Positions 43,601 through 50,862 of a stretch of 64,000 bases of DNA are shown piece by piece; position 1 is the first letter of the stretch; each line of letters opens with the position of its first letter. A program made the translations under genes and the position numbers. The stretch is from Lachnospiraceae bacterium (lineage in GTDB: Bacteria > Bacillota > Clostridia > Lachnospirales > Lachnospiraceae), in assembly GCA_015056865.1 (NCBI GenBank), contig SVFM01000007.1, positions 1-64,000 on the forward strand, given 5' to 3'. Under the pieces are notes generated by a model, which was not told the origin of the DNA, did not search any database, and saw only the letters and a program-made list of their open reading frames with translations.

Positions 43601-43842
43601 ATGAATTGACGGCTTTAAATCCGAGGCTTGGCAAAGAATATATTTATGAGCTGCCAGACGCGACAAAAACAGAAACATATGAATTTAATGTTCCCTTGGA
43701 TGCCATCGGGGGTGACTATATACTGAATGTGACGGCGTGGAGGAATGAAAGAAAGCTGGAGAAAGATTTAGTGTTGTCAGTATTGACAGATGAAAGCATT
43801 GTAGAGGAGTTCAGAACCAGGATCAGGGACAATGGAGTGTAA
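40633..43842 (+). CDS. Large secreted glycine-rich pilus-linked adhesin
   Basis: 1069 residues with a signal peptide of about 25 residues. The first third has cysteine pairs (CADCGEE, CPHCNHLE) like zinc or disulfide knots; then come repeats of the Listeria-Bacteroides (InlB-B) kind, seen in YTCEGYVFTGWNTASDGSG and LSLVGWYDNPELDE. Residues about 515-660 are a glycine-rich region of the type found in some receptor ectodomains (GAKGGDYSSDYVGG, CGGGAATEIYL, LLLIAGGGGGANAYASGG). A His/Cys-rich part and Ig-like strands follow. No LPxTG sorting signal or membrane tail is seen, so it may ride on the pilus. It overlaps cpaB and the peptidase gene. Confidence 0.75.
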   Translation: MKKILVKLMYIYVFCMFFTPLRVDAASVTRDMNQYQNVTLSPDGSERAWTTDLGDKTNECLPYGYTVNINSQAAGQELKEGEHYYKTKAVGSVTIGKWVVKQSPGQCVHDTVVKDTFAGFHYQNEICRAYYNNGWLAYCADCGEEVAQMIIYGREATVSQITSMLASSIYVYLCPHCNHLEQGMEYQHMCKAISSNRYRITYRANAPEGSNVAGYMAPTLHMYNNSDAYNGKPSSVEGYTDTALRKNSYTCEGYVFTGWNTASDGSGNLLRDEQAVINLTSQDDGVVELYAQWVKAESLLQIDAAGGTYSGKKVYERKQSYGTSYKIDSSLVVPPSGYEVRFVTNGGEEIDPITTTKDFSHWEIQSGFVGEFKDDIYKFTGEDGTVDRIQAKYLNHKFALPECRAENLSLVGWYDNPELDESGFMGKPGEEVTVDKNTVLYAKWSALTLWAYDNYESYGGVGAVDLTWSQKDGRSKYYKLYQSADKENWKEIFSGDDVCSSVSISLTYDASCQGATYEVPYTGNYVLTAYGAKGGDYSSDYVGGRGSGVTAVYWLQQGDVLTVYPGTEGNGLAGGTNGNGADGGTSDSDLGCGGGAATEIYLTRDGTRTLLLIAGGGGGANAYASGGDGGSNGGNGLDRRGVDGVGAGGGGAVGGMNGTFAYHKHTTEDCGYHVHDGSAVKRGTCYPTREIVGYDEEIRNGGYCLTCGDTVWQGHGYLGWHEDQGHEVEWEELSFGSTPIYGNYIFDCPYDIGRNTVGYLCGLTETTISVASASYGGSSYASSGFGGKNIQVESGINCGPGKVVITSQDIGYTELTKLEDVPAKDQEAPGVITEYQKTVIDEKRCRITVAEPMDYGTLYYHMVESYESETMEKLLRSNITENTLVSGVAGYRYYTDDDPDGTVTAMHFWMTDNTLDMEMENKYLHIAAVDVAGNIGPTTHIQVDFLEFALEAELRRSRYPYDGDFKAGDGAVVTVTTWGYADKVIIAFPDELTALNPRLGKEYIYELPDATKTETYEFNVPLDAIGGDYILNVTAWRNERKLEKDLVLSVLTDESIVEEFRTRIRDNGV

Positions 43843-44347
43843 TGTGAGAGGACTTGTTTTTTTGATAAATATAATGGCAGTCACGGTTTATTTGGCTGTG
43901 ACTGCCATAGAAGACGGTCGATCCTGCGAAGTGACAAGATGGAAACACTTGATTGGTTTTGTGCCTGCAGTTTCAAGTTTTGTCATAAATGTAAAAAAGC
44001 ATTCTTTCATGGACATGGGGATTGTTCTTGCTTTTGCGATTCTCTTCGTGGTAATTGGGTATGCAGGAATATATGGTGTGGCAGATGGCTTTGTGTTTGC
44101 CAACCTGTCATTGCTGTTTGGAGGGATTGGAGGAACAGTAGGCATTGGCGCGGTAATACTGATCGCGGTAATCGCAGCATTTTCTGCCTTCTTTTGCCAT
44201 ATCGTAAAATGTATAATGCAAAAGAAAAAAATATTTCAAAATGCTGCAGGGGCATTTATTCCTCATATTTTATTCGGTTATGTGGTATTAACACTGGGGC
44301 TGATTGCGTATGGATTTTTTGTTTATTTTGTGTATAATTATGATTAG
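43832..44347 (+). CDS. Prepilin peptidase (A24, TadV/CpaA-like)
   Basis: 171 residues, five or so membrane helices. The aspartate protease pattern is recognisable though diverged: VTAIEDGRSCEVTRW holds the first Asp before the usual R-xIPN region, and GIYGVADGFVFANLSLLFG holds the second in place of GxGDxK. The enzyme cleaves the leaders of pilins after glycine at the membrane. ATG 43832 lies within the end of the large adhesin gene (11-base overlap). It closes the pilus operon. Confidence 0.7.
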   Translation: MECNVRGLVFLINIMAVTVYLAVTAIEDGRSCEVTRWKHLIGFVPAVSSFVINVKKHSFMDMGIVLAFAILFVVIGYAGIYGVADGFVFANLSLLFGGIGGTVGIGAVILIAVIAAFSAFFCHIVKCIMQKKKIFQNAAGAFIPHILFGYVVLTLGLIAYGFFVYFVYNYD

Positions 44348-44392
44348 AATGTTTTGTCCAAGATGATGCTGAGATAAGAGGGGGAGAAGGTA

Positions 44393-45775
44393 ATGTCATT
44401 AAATGCATTTTCCTTTGTGCTTTTTTTACCGCTTATAGTAGGAATAAATTTTCTGATTCCTCGAAAATATCGATATATTTGGCTGTTTGCAGCCAGCTAT
44501 TTTTTTTACCTTTCCAATGATGTGCGGTTTTTGGCTGGTCTGGGAGCATGCACTGCGGTTACATATGTGACCGGGCTGTTGCTGGAGAAGACAAGGGGCA
44601 TTGCAAGAAGAGTTTTGCTGACGCTTTGTATTTGTCTGAGTATTTCTCTGATTTTACTTAGGTATATGGATTTCGAATCTATCATTGTTCCCATGGGTAT
44701 GTCTTTTTATGGCCTACAGGCTTTGGGGTATGTAATTGACGTGTACAGAAATCAGCTGGAAGCAGAAAAGAATCCTGTCAGATATGCGTTGTTTGTAAGC
44801 TTTTTTCCGACAGTGATGTCCGGGCCCATACAAAGAGGCAGTGTACTGCTTGGGCAGATAAGAGAGGGCAGAAACTTTGACTATAGTAGAGCCCGTGCGG
44901 GTTTGTATGATTTGCTGTGGGGATACTTGTTAAAGCTTGTGATCGCAAATCGGCTGGGCGGGATGGTTGATTATGCTTTCGGAAGATATGAAACTATGCC
45001 GGGGGCAACCATGGTGTGGGCTACTGTACTGTATGGAATACAGTTGTACTGCGACTTTGCCGGTTATAGTGCTTTGGCCATTGGAACCGGGAAAATTCTT
45101 GGGTTTGATCTGGGCATCAATTTTGCCCGTCCCTACTTTGCTACTTCCATCAAAGAATTTTGGAAACGTTGGCACATCAGTCTTTCTTCTTGGCTGAAGA
45201 ATTATGTATATATTCCCTTGGGCGGAAATCGAAAAGGCAGATGCAGAAAATATGTTAATTTGATGATTACCTTTTTGGTCAGCGGGTTGTGGCATGGAGC
45301 AGGGATCAATTTCTTGGTCTGGGGAGCTCTGCATGGCATCTACCAAATATTGGGGGGATGCCTTCCAAAGAAAACTGACCGAAAGAGGGGAGGGTTTTAT
45401 AGAGCTGTTCAGACGATCTTTACCTTTGTACTGGTAGATTTTGCATGGCTGTTTTTTCGAGCGGATTCCATAAGCCAGGCATTCGTAATATTGAGGCGGA
45501 TCTGTTTCCATTTCAATTTGAGAGAAATGACTTACTATGGTAGTTACCTGCTGGGGGATAACAGGACGAATCTGTTGCTTGTGCTGGTGGGGATCGGACT
45601 GGTATTTTTGGTCGATCTGTTGTGTGAGAAGAAAATATCTATAGTGGATGTGTCCCTTCGGGTTCCTATGGTAGTCAGGTGGTTAGTGTATATAATTCTT
45701 ACTTTGCTTATTTTGTATGTGGTGGTGTATCACTATGGACTTGCTGGCACAACATTTTTATATGGAAGGTTTTAG
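44393..45775 (+). CDS. MBOAT O-acyltransferase (AlgI/DltB-like)
   Basis: 460 residues with about ten membrane helices. Family signatures: LFVSFFPTVMSGPIQRG, the amphipathic LSSWLKNYVYIPLGGNRKG, and VSGLWHGAGINFLVWGALHG with the conserved histidine. It moves an acyl group (often acetyl) across the membrane to a surface polymer or protein. GGGGGAGAAGG precedes the ATG. A DltD-like partner follows after 2 bases. Coming straight after the pilus operon, the pair may decorate a surface glycan or the pilus itself; this is inference. Confidence 0.92.
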   Translation: MSLNAFSFVLFLPLIVGINFLIPRKYRYIWLFAASYFFYLSNDVRFLAGLGACTAVTYVTGLLLEKTRGIARRVLLTLCICLSISLILLRYMDFESIIVPMGMSFYGLQALGYVIDVYRNQLEAEKNPVRYALFVSFFPTVMSGPIQRGSVLLGQIREGRNFDYSRARAGLYDLLWGYLLKLVIANRLGGMVDYAFGRYETMPGATMVWATVLYGIQLYCDFAGYSALAIGTGKILGFDLGINFARPYFATSIKEFWKRWHISLSSWLKNYVYIPLGGNRKGRCRKYVNLMITFLVSGLWHGAGINFLVWGALHGIYQILGGCLPKKTDRKRGGFYRAVQTIFTFVLVDFAWLFFRADSISQAFVILRRICFHFNLREMTYYGSYLLGDNRTNLLLVLVGIGLVFLVDLLCEKKISIVDVSLRVPMVVRWLVYIILTLLILYVVVYHYGLAGTTFLYGRF

Positions 45776-45777
45776 AT

Positions 45778-46719
45778 ATGAAAAAATTTGTACAAAAGGG
45801 ATTGCTATTTTGTGTGATAATTGCTTTGCTCTGTGCATGTGTGGTGTATTTATCTACCACAGAACATTACCGTTCTGCGATAGCAAAGTGGACAAACAGT
45901 AGTGAGTTTATGGGAGATGGCGGGATGGTGCCTATTTTTGAACAGGCAAGAAGGCAGGATGGAGCCACACAATTGGTACTGGGAGACAGTATATGTCGCC
46001 AGTTGTTTTCCGGACTGAGTGAATATAATCCCAAGACAAGCTTTCTGGCTACCAATGCGGCGCTTATGATAACCGGTCAATATCTGTTGGTTGAAGAATA
46101 TCTTCAGACACATCCGGATACCACTGATGTGTGGCTGGTCATGCACCCCTTGGCCCTTACAAGGACTTTTGATACAGAATGGAGTTACAGATATGCGTAT
46201 ATGACTTACGTGGAGACAGAGACATTACAGTACCTGGATGAGAATACCCTTGCTGCTATGGAAAGTGTCTACGGAGGTTTTCTCATGCAGAAATGGGTTG
46301 TGCAGTTAGCGGAGGATTCTCCCATTGTGAGAAAACTCTGCCTGAATCATATCAAGTTTAACAGTGAGGATTATATACAGGCATCTCCCTTTGAAATAGC
46401 AGACCAATATGTAAAGAAAATGTATGAGCTATGTGAAGAAAATGGAGTGAAACTGCATGTGTATGCTTCGCCTGCCGCCGAGTATTATAGGGGGCAGATC
46501 GAGGAATTATCGGCAGTATACGGGGAGACTTGGATGAGTAGTCAATATCCGGACTATTTTGATGATATGATGTATTATCCGGATGAATGGTCGGAAGATT
46601 TGAGTCATTTCAGCGGAGAATATGCGACGCGGGATAAGCTGAATGAGATCATCGAGAATGCGTATGGGCAGACTACGTTGTTGGAGAAACTGAGTTATAC
46701 CGGTACGAATGTGCGCTGA
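45778..46719 (+). CDS. SGNH/DltD-like acyl-transfer partner, membrane anchored
   Basis: 313 residues from ATG 45778, two bases after the MBOAT stop. An N-terminal helix (GLLFCVIIALLCACVVYLS) anchors an extracytoplasmic domain. QLVLGDSICRQLF gives the GDS block with the nucleophile serine, and EDLSHFSGEYA gives the D-x-x-H pair near the C-terminus, so an SGNH-type esterase/transferase is expected. With the MBOAT protein it should complete transfer of the acyl group outside the membrane, like DltD or PatB. The acceptor is unknown. Confidence 0.78.
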   Translation: MKKFVQKGLLFCVIIALLCACVVYLSTTEHYRSAIAKWTNSSEFMGDGGMVPIFEQARRQDGATQLVLGDSICRQLFSGLSEYNPKTSFLATNAALMITGQYLLVEEYLQTHPDTTDVWLVMHPLALTRTFDTEWSYRYAYMTYVETETLQYLDENTLAAMESVYGGFLMQKWVVQLAEDSPIVRKLCLNHIKFNSEDYIQASPFEIADQYVKKMYELCEENGVKLHVYASPAAEYYRGQIEELSAVYGETWMSSQYPDYFDDMMYYPDEWSEDLSHFSGEYATRDKLNEIIENAYGQTTLLEKLSYTGTNVR

Positions 46720-46813
46720 AACAGGCGCGATACCCGAGCGTAATTGCCAAACTGATATTATTAAAAACTATAAGACTGGATATATAAATATGGTCAGAAA
46801 GGGACTACTATTG

Positions 46814-46842
46814 CCTCAGACGTCTAAGAAATCAACCTGAGG
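46814..46842 (+). promoter_or_regulatory. Leader hairpin covering the ribosome site of the ECF gene
   Basis: CCTCAG (46814-46819) pairs with CTGAGG (46837-46842), which includes the first part of the GAGGAG ribosome site before ATG 46854. The surrounding 130-base leader has a second possible stem (GACT/GGTC near 46773-46794). I cannot assign a riboswitch class. Confidence 0.35.
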
Positions 46843-46853
46843 AGTGAAATGGT

Positions 46854-47366
46854 ATGGAAAAACATGTAAAGCATTTAGTAGTAACTGCACTGGCGATAGC
46901 CCTGACCTATGTATTTACAGCTTTTGTAAATATTCGGCTTCCCATTATGGCCAACGGTGGCCTGATTCATCTGGGAAATGTGCCTCTTTTTGTTTTTGCA
47001 ATTATTTTCGGAAAGAAGACAGGGGCCATTGCAGGCGGCATAGGCATGGCCCTTTTTGATCTGTTGTCCGGGTGGACTGCGTGGGCTCCTTTTACTCTGG
47101 TAGTGGTTGGAGCCATGGGTTATGTGGTGGGAGCTATCACGGAGAAAAAACACAGCTTTGGATGGACTGTCACGGCCATGCTGTCCGCCCTTGTGATCAA
47201 GATCGGAGGCTATTACATAGCAGAAGGCATTATCTATGGTAATTGGGCTATTCCAGTTGCCTCTATTCCGGGCAATGTAGTGCAAGTGATGACAGCAATG
47301 ATCATTGTGATGATCATAATTGTACCTCTGCGTAAAGCTGCCAACAGGAGTATGATGAAGGAGTAA
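46854..47366 (+). CDS. ECF transporter S component
   Basis: 170 residues with six likely membrane helices. The pattern AIALTYVFTAFVNIRLPIMANGGLIHLGNVPLFVFAIIFG, then GAIAGGIGMALFDLLSGWTAWAPFTLVVVGAMGYVVG, is typical of substrate-binding S subunits of energy-coupling factor transporters, close to the HmpT-like group. It needs the shared EcfA/A'/T module, which is not in the window. The vitamin or precursor carried is not evident. GAGGAG lies nine bases before the ATG, inside a possible hairpin. The next gene starts five bases after the stop. Confidence 0.85.
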   Translation: MEKHVKHLVVTALAIALTYVFTAFVNIRLPIMANGGLIHLGNVPLFVFAIIFGKKTGAIAGGIGMALFDLLSGWTAWAPFTLVVVGAMGYVVGAITEKKHSFGWTVTAMLSALVIKIGGYYIAEGIIYGNWAIPVASIPGNVVQVMTAMIIVMIIIVPLRKAANRSMMKE

Positions 47367-47371
47367 GCTTG

Positions 47372-48391
47372 ATGGCTGAGTGGAAAGTTTTTTTAGACAG
47401 TGGTTTTTGGAAACACCGGGGCAGGGATAGGGCAGGAACTGAGATCCCTGTGGGAAAGAGTTTTCTGTGGAATGGTGCATTGTGGCATGTTCCGGCGGTG
47501 TACCTGTGCAGAGCGGGTCTGGTGGTGGATTATTGTATTGAAATTGAACCGGAACGAATCTGCCGGTTCATAGAGAAAGTTGAGACGCTGGGCGAGAGCG
47601 CAGACCAGCTGAGTCATGAAGAGAAGGAATTTCTGGCGTCTCAGAATCCGCTAAATGTTAAATTTCTATCGAACGCGGTGGTAAATGGCGTGCAGCTGTG
47701 CCGAAAATCCGGCTGCAGTCTGTCCTGGATACCAAACAATTGCTTGCCGAAGGGCAGAGAAAATGCGCCGGAGTGGCAGGGGGTCATGGAGCATTATCAG
47801 CTGGATCCGGAAAAGGGCTGGGCAATTCACAGGTGTACTTATCTGTGGAACTTTAGGAGAAAGCCGGTTGTCAAATCTCTTCAGATTAGTCTAGAGCAGC
47901 CGCTCAGGGCGGTCACGGGGATGAAATTCAAGTCGGAGAAGGGGAGAGAGTTTACACTTACACACCCGGTAACCGGGGCGGAATATATATTGACGGTGGG
48001 AGAGATAGAGTCTCAGAAGCTGGATATGCAGAGAGTGCTTCAGGAAAAGTACGAGTATCCGATTAATTATACGATGATGTCCTACACACTTGTACCGGAG
48101 CTGCCGCCCGGCGAGTTTTACATCTGCGACTGTCTGCAGAGCGACATGCCAAAGCCTCGGCAGGCAGGGGGCACAGATGGTGCCAGCGCAATAGGCATCA
48201 TTGGCAGGGCGGATGGCCCTACATCCATATTCCTGGTTGGTAAGAGCGACAAGCAACCGCAGGTTCACTCTGCCTGTTCAGCATTGCATTTTGAGCCGGT
48301 GGATGAGGTGGAGTGGAAGGCTGTGTTCAGAGTGAAGGTGTGTGAGGATATCACGGTAGGGCTGATTGAAACATGTATAGGCGTGGACTAA
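47372..48391 (+). CDS. Unknown protein with an OadB-like GADGPT signature
   Basis: 339 residues from ATG 47372 (AAGGAG eight bases upstream). No signal or membrane helix is evident. The protein is mostly beta/alpha with scattered cysteines. Residues 271-290 read ASAIGIIGRADGPTSIFLVG, almost identical to the sodium-site signature of the beta subunits of sodium-pumping decarboxylases (GGADGPT), but the rest of that membrane protein is absent. The first part (SFLWNGALWHVPAVYLCRAGLVVDYC) matches nothing I know. It appears to be co-transcribed with the ECF S component, and a terminator overlaps its stop. Confidence 0.6.
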   Translation: MAEWKVFLDSGFWKHRGRDRAGTEIPVGKSFLWNGALWHVPAVYLCRAGLVVDYCIEIEPERICRFIEKVETLGESADQLSHEEKEFLASQNPLNVKFLSNAVVNGVQLCRKSGCSLSWIPNNCLPKGRENAPEWQGVMEHYQLDPEKGWAIHRCTYLWNFRRKPVVKSLQISLEQPLRAVTGMKFKSEKGREFTLTHPVTGAEYILTVGEIESQKLDMQRVLQEKYEYPINYTMMSYTLVPELPPGEFYICDCLQSDMPKPRQAGGTDGASAIGIIGRADGPTSIFLVGKSDKQPQVHSACSALHFEPVDEVEWKAVFRVKVCEDITVGLIETCIGVD

Positions 48392-48416
48392 TGTGAAAGT
48401 AGTCCACGCCTTTTTT
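48380..48416 (+). terminator. Terminator overlapping the stop of the OadB-signature gene
   Basis: Perfect 11-bp stem GGCGTGGACTA/TAGTCCACGCC with a 9-base loop and six T residues. Confidence 0.9.
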
Positions 48417-48471
48417 CAACTAAAGTTGACATTCAGTTGAGGTTGAGTTGCAAATAGGCTTTTATAATAAG

Positions 48472-48480
48472 TGGTATAAT
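48472..48480 (+). promoter_or_regulatory. Extended -10 promoter of the first degV gene
   Basis: TGGTATAAT (48472-48480); a second TATAAT lies at 48463-48468. No well-spaced -35. Confidence 0.45.
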
Positions 48481-48531
48481 GGCATGATAATAGGTTGATG
48501 CTTTCGAACTTGAAAAAGGAGAAGGATTATT

Positions 48532-49389
48532 ATGAAAACAGTATCGATTTTATCGGATAGTACTTGTGATCTGTCCGCAGAATTGTTGGAAAAGTATGAG
48601 ATCGCCACATTCCCGCTGCATATTCACTTGGGAGACCGGGAATATGCAGATGGTATAAATATCACCCCGGAGGAAATATATCAGTGGTCAGATGAGAACA
48701 AAGCCACTCCGAAAACCTCTGCGCTTTCGCCTTTTGAGGCACAGGAGGTGCTGAGCAAGCTTCTTGAAGTCAGTGAGGAGGTGCTCTGTTTTTGTGTTTC
48801 GGAAACCATGTCTTCCTGTGCAAGCGTTATGCGGATGGCGGCCCGGGAACTGGACATGGAGGAGCGGGTTTTCGTGGTGGATTCCGCCAATCTGTCCACC
48901 GGAATTGGTTTGCAGATCATAGAAGCGGCTATTATGGCCCAACAGGGACTGCGGGCAAAGCAGATTGCAGAGCGGTTGGAAGTTGTGAAGCCTATGGTCA
49001 GGGCCAGCTTTGTGGTAGACACGCTGACCTACCTGCACAGGGGCGGCCGTTGCAGCGGTCTGGCTGCACTGGCCGGAAGTACGTTGAGGCTGCACCCGTG
49101 TATTTCTGTGGTTGATGGGAAAATGCAGGCCGGGAAAAAATATCGCGGCAAGATGGAGAAGGTAATCTGTGAGTATGTGGATGATCTGAAGCCGGATCTG
49201 GAGACTGCCTGCCCGGAAAGAGTTTTCATTACGCATTCCGGATGCGATGCACCGGTAATTGCCGCTGTGGAGCAAAAACTGAAAGAACTGGGGCGCTTTG
49301 AAGAAATACTGATTACCCGGGCGGGGAGTGTTATCACAAGTCATTGCGGGCCGGGCACCCTGGGAGTTTTATTTATTGCCGGCAATTAG
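48532..49389 (+). CDS. DegV family protein (fatty acid-binding, FakB-like)
   Basis: 285 residues. DegV hallmarks: VSILSDSTCDLSAELLEKY at the N-terminus, FPLHIHLGDREYADGI, TSALSPFE with the threonine-serine pair, then VDTLTYLHRGGRCSGLAAL and ITSHCGPGTLGVLFI. Such proteins bind a fatty acid between two domains; FakB members present it to the FakA kinase for phosphorylation. No fakA is in the window. AAGGAGAAGG precedes the ATG. It is a single gene between two hairpins. A second, distinct DegV gene lies at 59298-60170. Confidence 0.9.
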   Translation: MKTVSILSDSTCDLSAELLEKYEIATFPLHIHLGDREYADGINITPEEIYQWSDENKATPKTSALSPFEAQEVLSKLLEVSEEVLCFCVSETMSSCASVMRMAARELDMEERVFVVDSANLSTGIGLQIIEAAIMAQQGLRAKQIAERLEVVKPMVRASFVVDTLTYLHRGGRCSGLAALAGSTLRLHPCISVVDGKMQAGKKYRGKMEKVICEYVDDLKPDLETACPERVFITHSGCDAPVIAAVEQKLKELGRFEEILITRAGSVITSHCGPGTLGVLFIAGN

Positions 49390-49511
49390 TGGTGGTGTAG
49401 AGCGCATTTCCCTCTGCCGGCTGCACGATATTATTGTTAATGTGCATATTTATAGTCTATACTATCCGGCGTACTGCGTTTATAATGTGGTATGAAAGGA
49501 GGGAGAATAAA

Positions 49512-49985
49512 ATGAATTTGTACATCAAGCAACGAGTTTTTTCATGGGGAGATAAGTTCTCCGTCTATGATGAAGCGGGATTTGAAAAGTATTATGTAGA
49601 GGGCGAGATTTTCACGTGGGGTAAAAAACTCCATCTATATGATCTGCAGGGAAACGAGCTTGCATTTATCAGGCAGGAGATATTTACTTTTTTGCCTAAA
49701 TACCATGTTTCCAGAAATGGTATAGAAGTGGCCGAGATTGTAAAGGAATTTACATTCTTTAAGCACGAATACAGTGTGAACGGCTTGGGCTGGCAGGTGC
49801 ATGGCGACTTTTGGGATCATGAGTATGAGATCACGAGTAACGGTCAAACCATCGCGGCGGTATCAAAAGAGTGGCTGACCTGGGGCGATACCTATGAAAT
49901 TCGCTTTGCTGCCGGTGTGGATGAGATCACGGCCTTGTCGGTGGTGCTTGTGATAGATGCCTGTATTGCTGCGGAAAGAAATTAA
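49512..49985 (+). CDS. YxjI/LURP-one-like protein
   Basis: 157 residues from ATG 49512 behind AAAGGAGGG. The repeating beta pattern with glycines and aromatics (YIKQRVFSWGDKFSVYDEAG, EGEIFTWGKKLHLYDLQGNELA, EIFTFLPKYHVS) is the tubby-like LURP-one/scramblase fold of Bacillus YxjI. The C-terminal helix ALSVVLVIDACIA is typical. Function is unknown; membrane or phospholipid binding has been suggested for the fold. It stands alone, with a terminator after it. Confidence 0.85.
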   Translation: MNLYIKQRVFSWGDKFSVYDEAGFEKYYVEGEIFTWGKKLHLYDLQGNELAFIRQEIFTFLPKYHVSRNGIEVAEIVKEFTFFKHEYSVNGLGWQVHGDFWDHEYEITSNGQTIAAVSKEWLTWGDTYEIRFAAGVDEITALSVVLVIDACIAAERN

Positions 49986-50021
49986 CAGTGAGAACCGACA
50001 AGGCATTTGGCGGAGAAATTG

Positions 50022-50077
50022 TACCGGATAGGGATACAGGTCGAAATACCTGTTTTCTTGTCCGGTATTCTTTTTTT
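50022..50077 (+). terminator. Terminator after the YxjI-like gene
   Basis: Outer stem TACCGGA/TCCGGTA (50022-50028, 50061-50067), inner stem ACAGGT/ACCTGT, then a seven-T run. Confidence 0.8.
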
Positions 50078-50118
50078 ACATAGTGAAAAGGTCAGAGATA
50101 GATTTTTTGCCGAAGACG

Positions 50119-50127
50119 TGGTAAAAT
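50119..50127 (+). promoter_or_regulatory. Extended -10 promoter of the pse genes
   Basis: TGGTAAAAT, 34 bases before the start; no clear -35. Confidence 0.35.
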
Positions 50128-50160
50128 AATAATAATATTTAAAAAATCAAGGAGAAAACC

Positions 50161-50853
50161 GTGATGAGGCTAGCGATTATTCCTGCCAGAGGTGGCAGTA
50201 AGAGAATTCCCAGAAAAAATGTCAAGGAATTTTGTGGGAAGCCCATATTGGCATATTCTGTTGAAGCTGCTTTGGAGGCTGGTATTTTTGATGAGGTAAT
50301 GGTTTCCACGGATGATGAAGAAATTGCGCGGCTGGCTGAGCAATTTGGAGCGCGGGTTCCTTTTATGCGAAGTGAAAAGACGGCCGGGGATTTTGCTACT
50401 ACCGCAGATGTGATTTCAGAGGTGCTTTATAATTACAGCAGGCAGGGCAGAGAATTCGATACTTTTTGCTGTATCTATCCTACGGCGCCCCTGCTTACTG
50501 CGGACAGGCTTCGGACGGCAGTGCAGCTTTTGGAAGAGAGTGCCATGGACGGCGTGGTCTCGGTGGTAAAATATGGTTTTCCTGTGCAGCGCAGCTTTGT
50601 GATGGAGGAAGGGCAGCTGAAGGTGAAATGGCCGGAGTATATATTGGCCAGATCTCAGGATCTGGAGCCCTTTTATCATGATGCAGGACAACTTTATTGT
50701 CTGCGCAGCAGCAGCTTTGCCCGGCAGGGGAAGATGTTTATGGACAGGACTATACCGCTGATCTTGTCTGAAATGGAAGTGCAGGACATTGATACTGAGG
50801 AAGATTGGAAGATAGCGGAATTAAAATATGAGATGCTCAGACGAAGAAAATAG
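50161..50853 (+). CDS. pseF: Pseudaminic acid cytidylyltransferase (PseF-like)
   Basis: About 230 residues; GTG 50161 is followed by ATG 50164, both behind AAGGAGAAAA. The nucleotide loop IPARGGSKRIPRKNVKEF is that of CMP-sugar synthetases; DEVMVSTDDEEIARLAE and IYPTAPLLT follow. It charges a nonulosonic acid with CMP before transfer to surface protein or glycan. The sequence resembles PseF more than NeuA, and the neighbours PseI and PseG support that. The gene leads a four-gene unit. Confidence 0.88.
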   Translation: MMRLAIIPARGGSKRIPRKNVKEFCGKPILAYSVEAALEAGIFDEVMVSTDDEEIARLAEQFGARVPFMRSEKTAGDFATTADVISEVLYNYSRQGREFDTFCCIYPTAPLLTADRLRTAVQLLEESAMDGVVSVVKYGFPVQRSFVMEEGQLKVKWPEYILARSQDLEPFYHDAGQLYCLRSSSFARQGKMFMDRTIPLILSEMEVQDIDTEEDWKIAELKYEMLRRRK

Positions 50854-50862
50854 AAAGGCATA

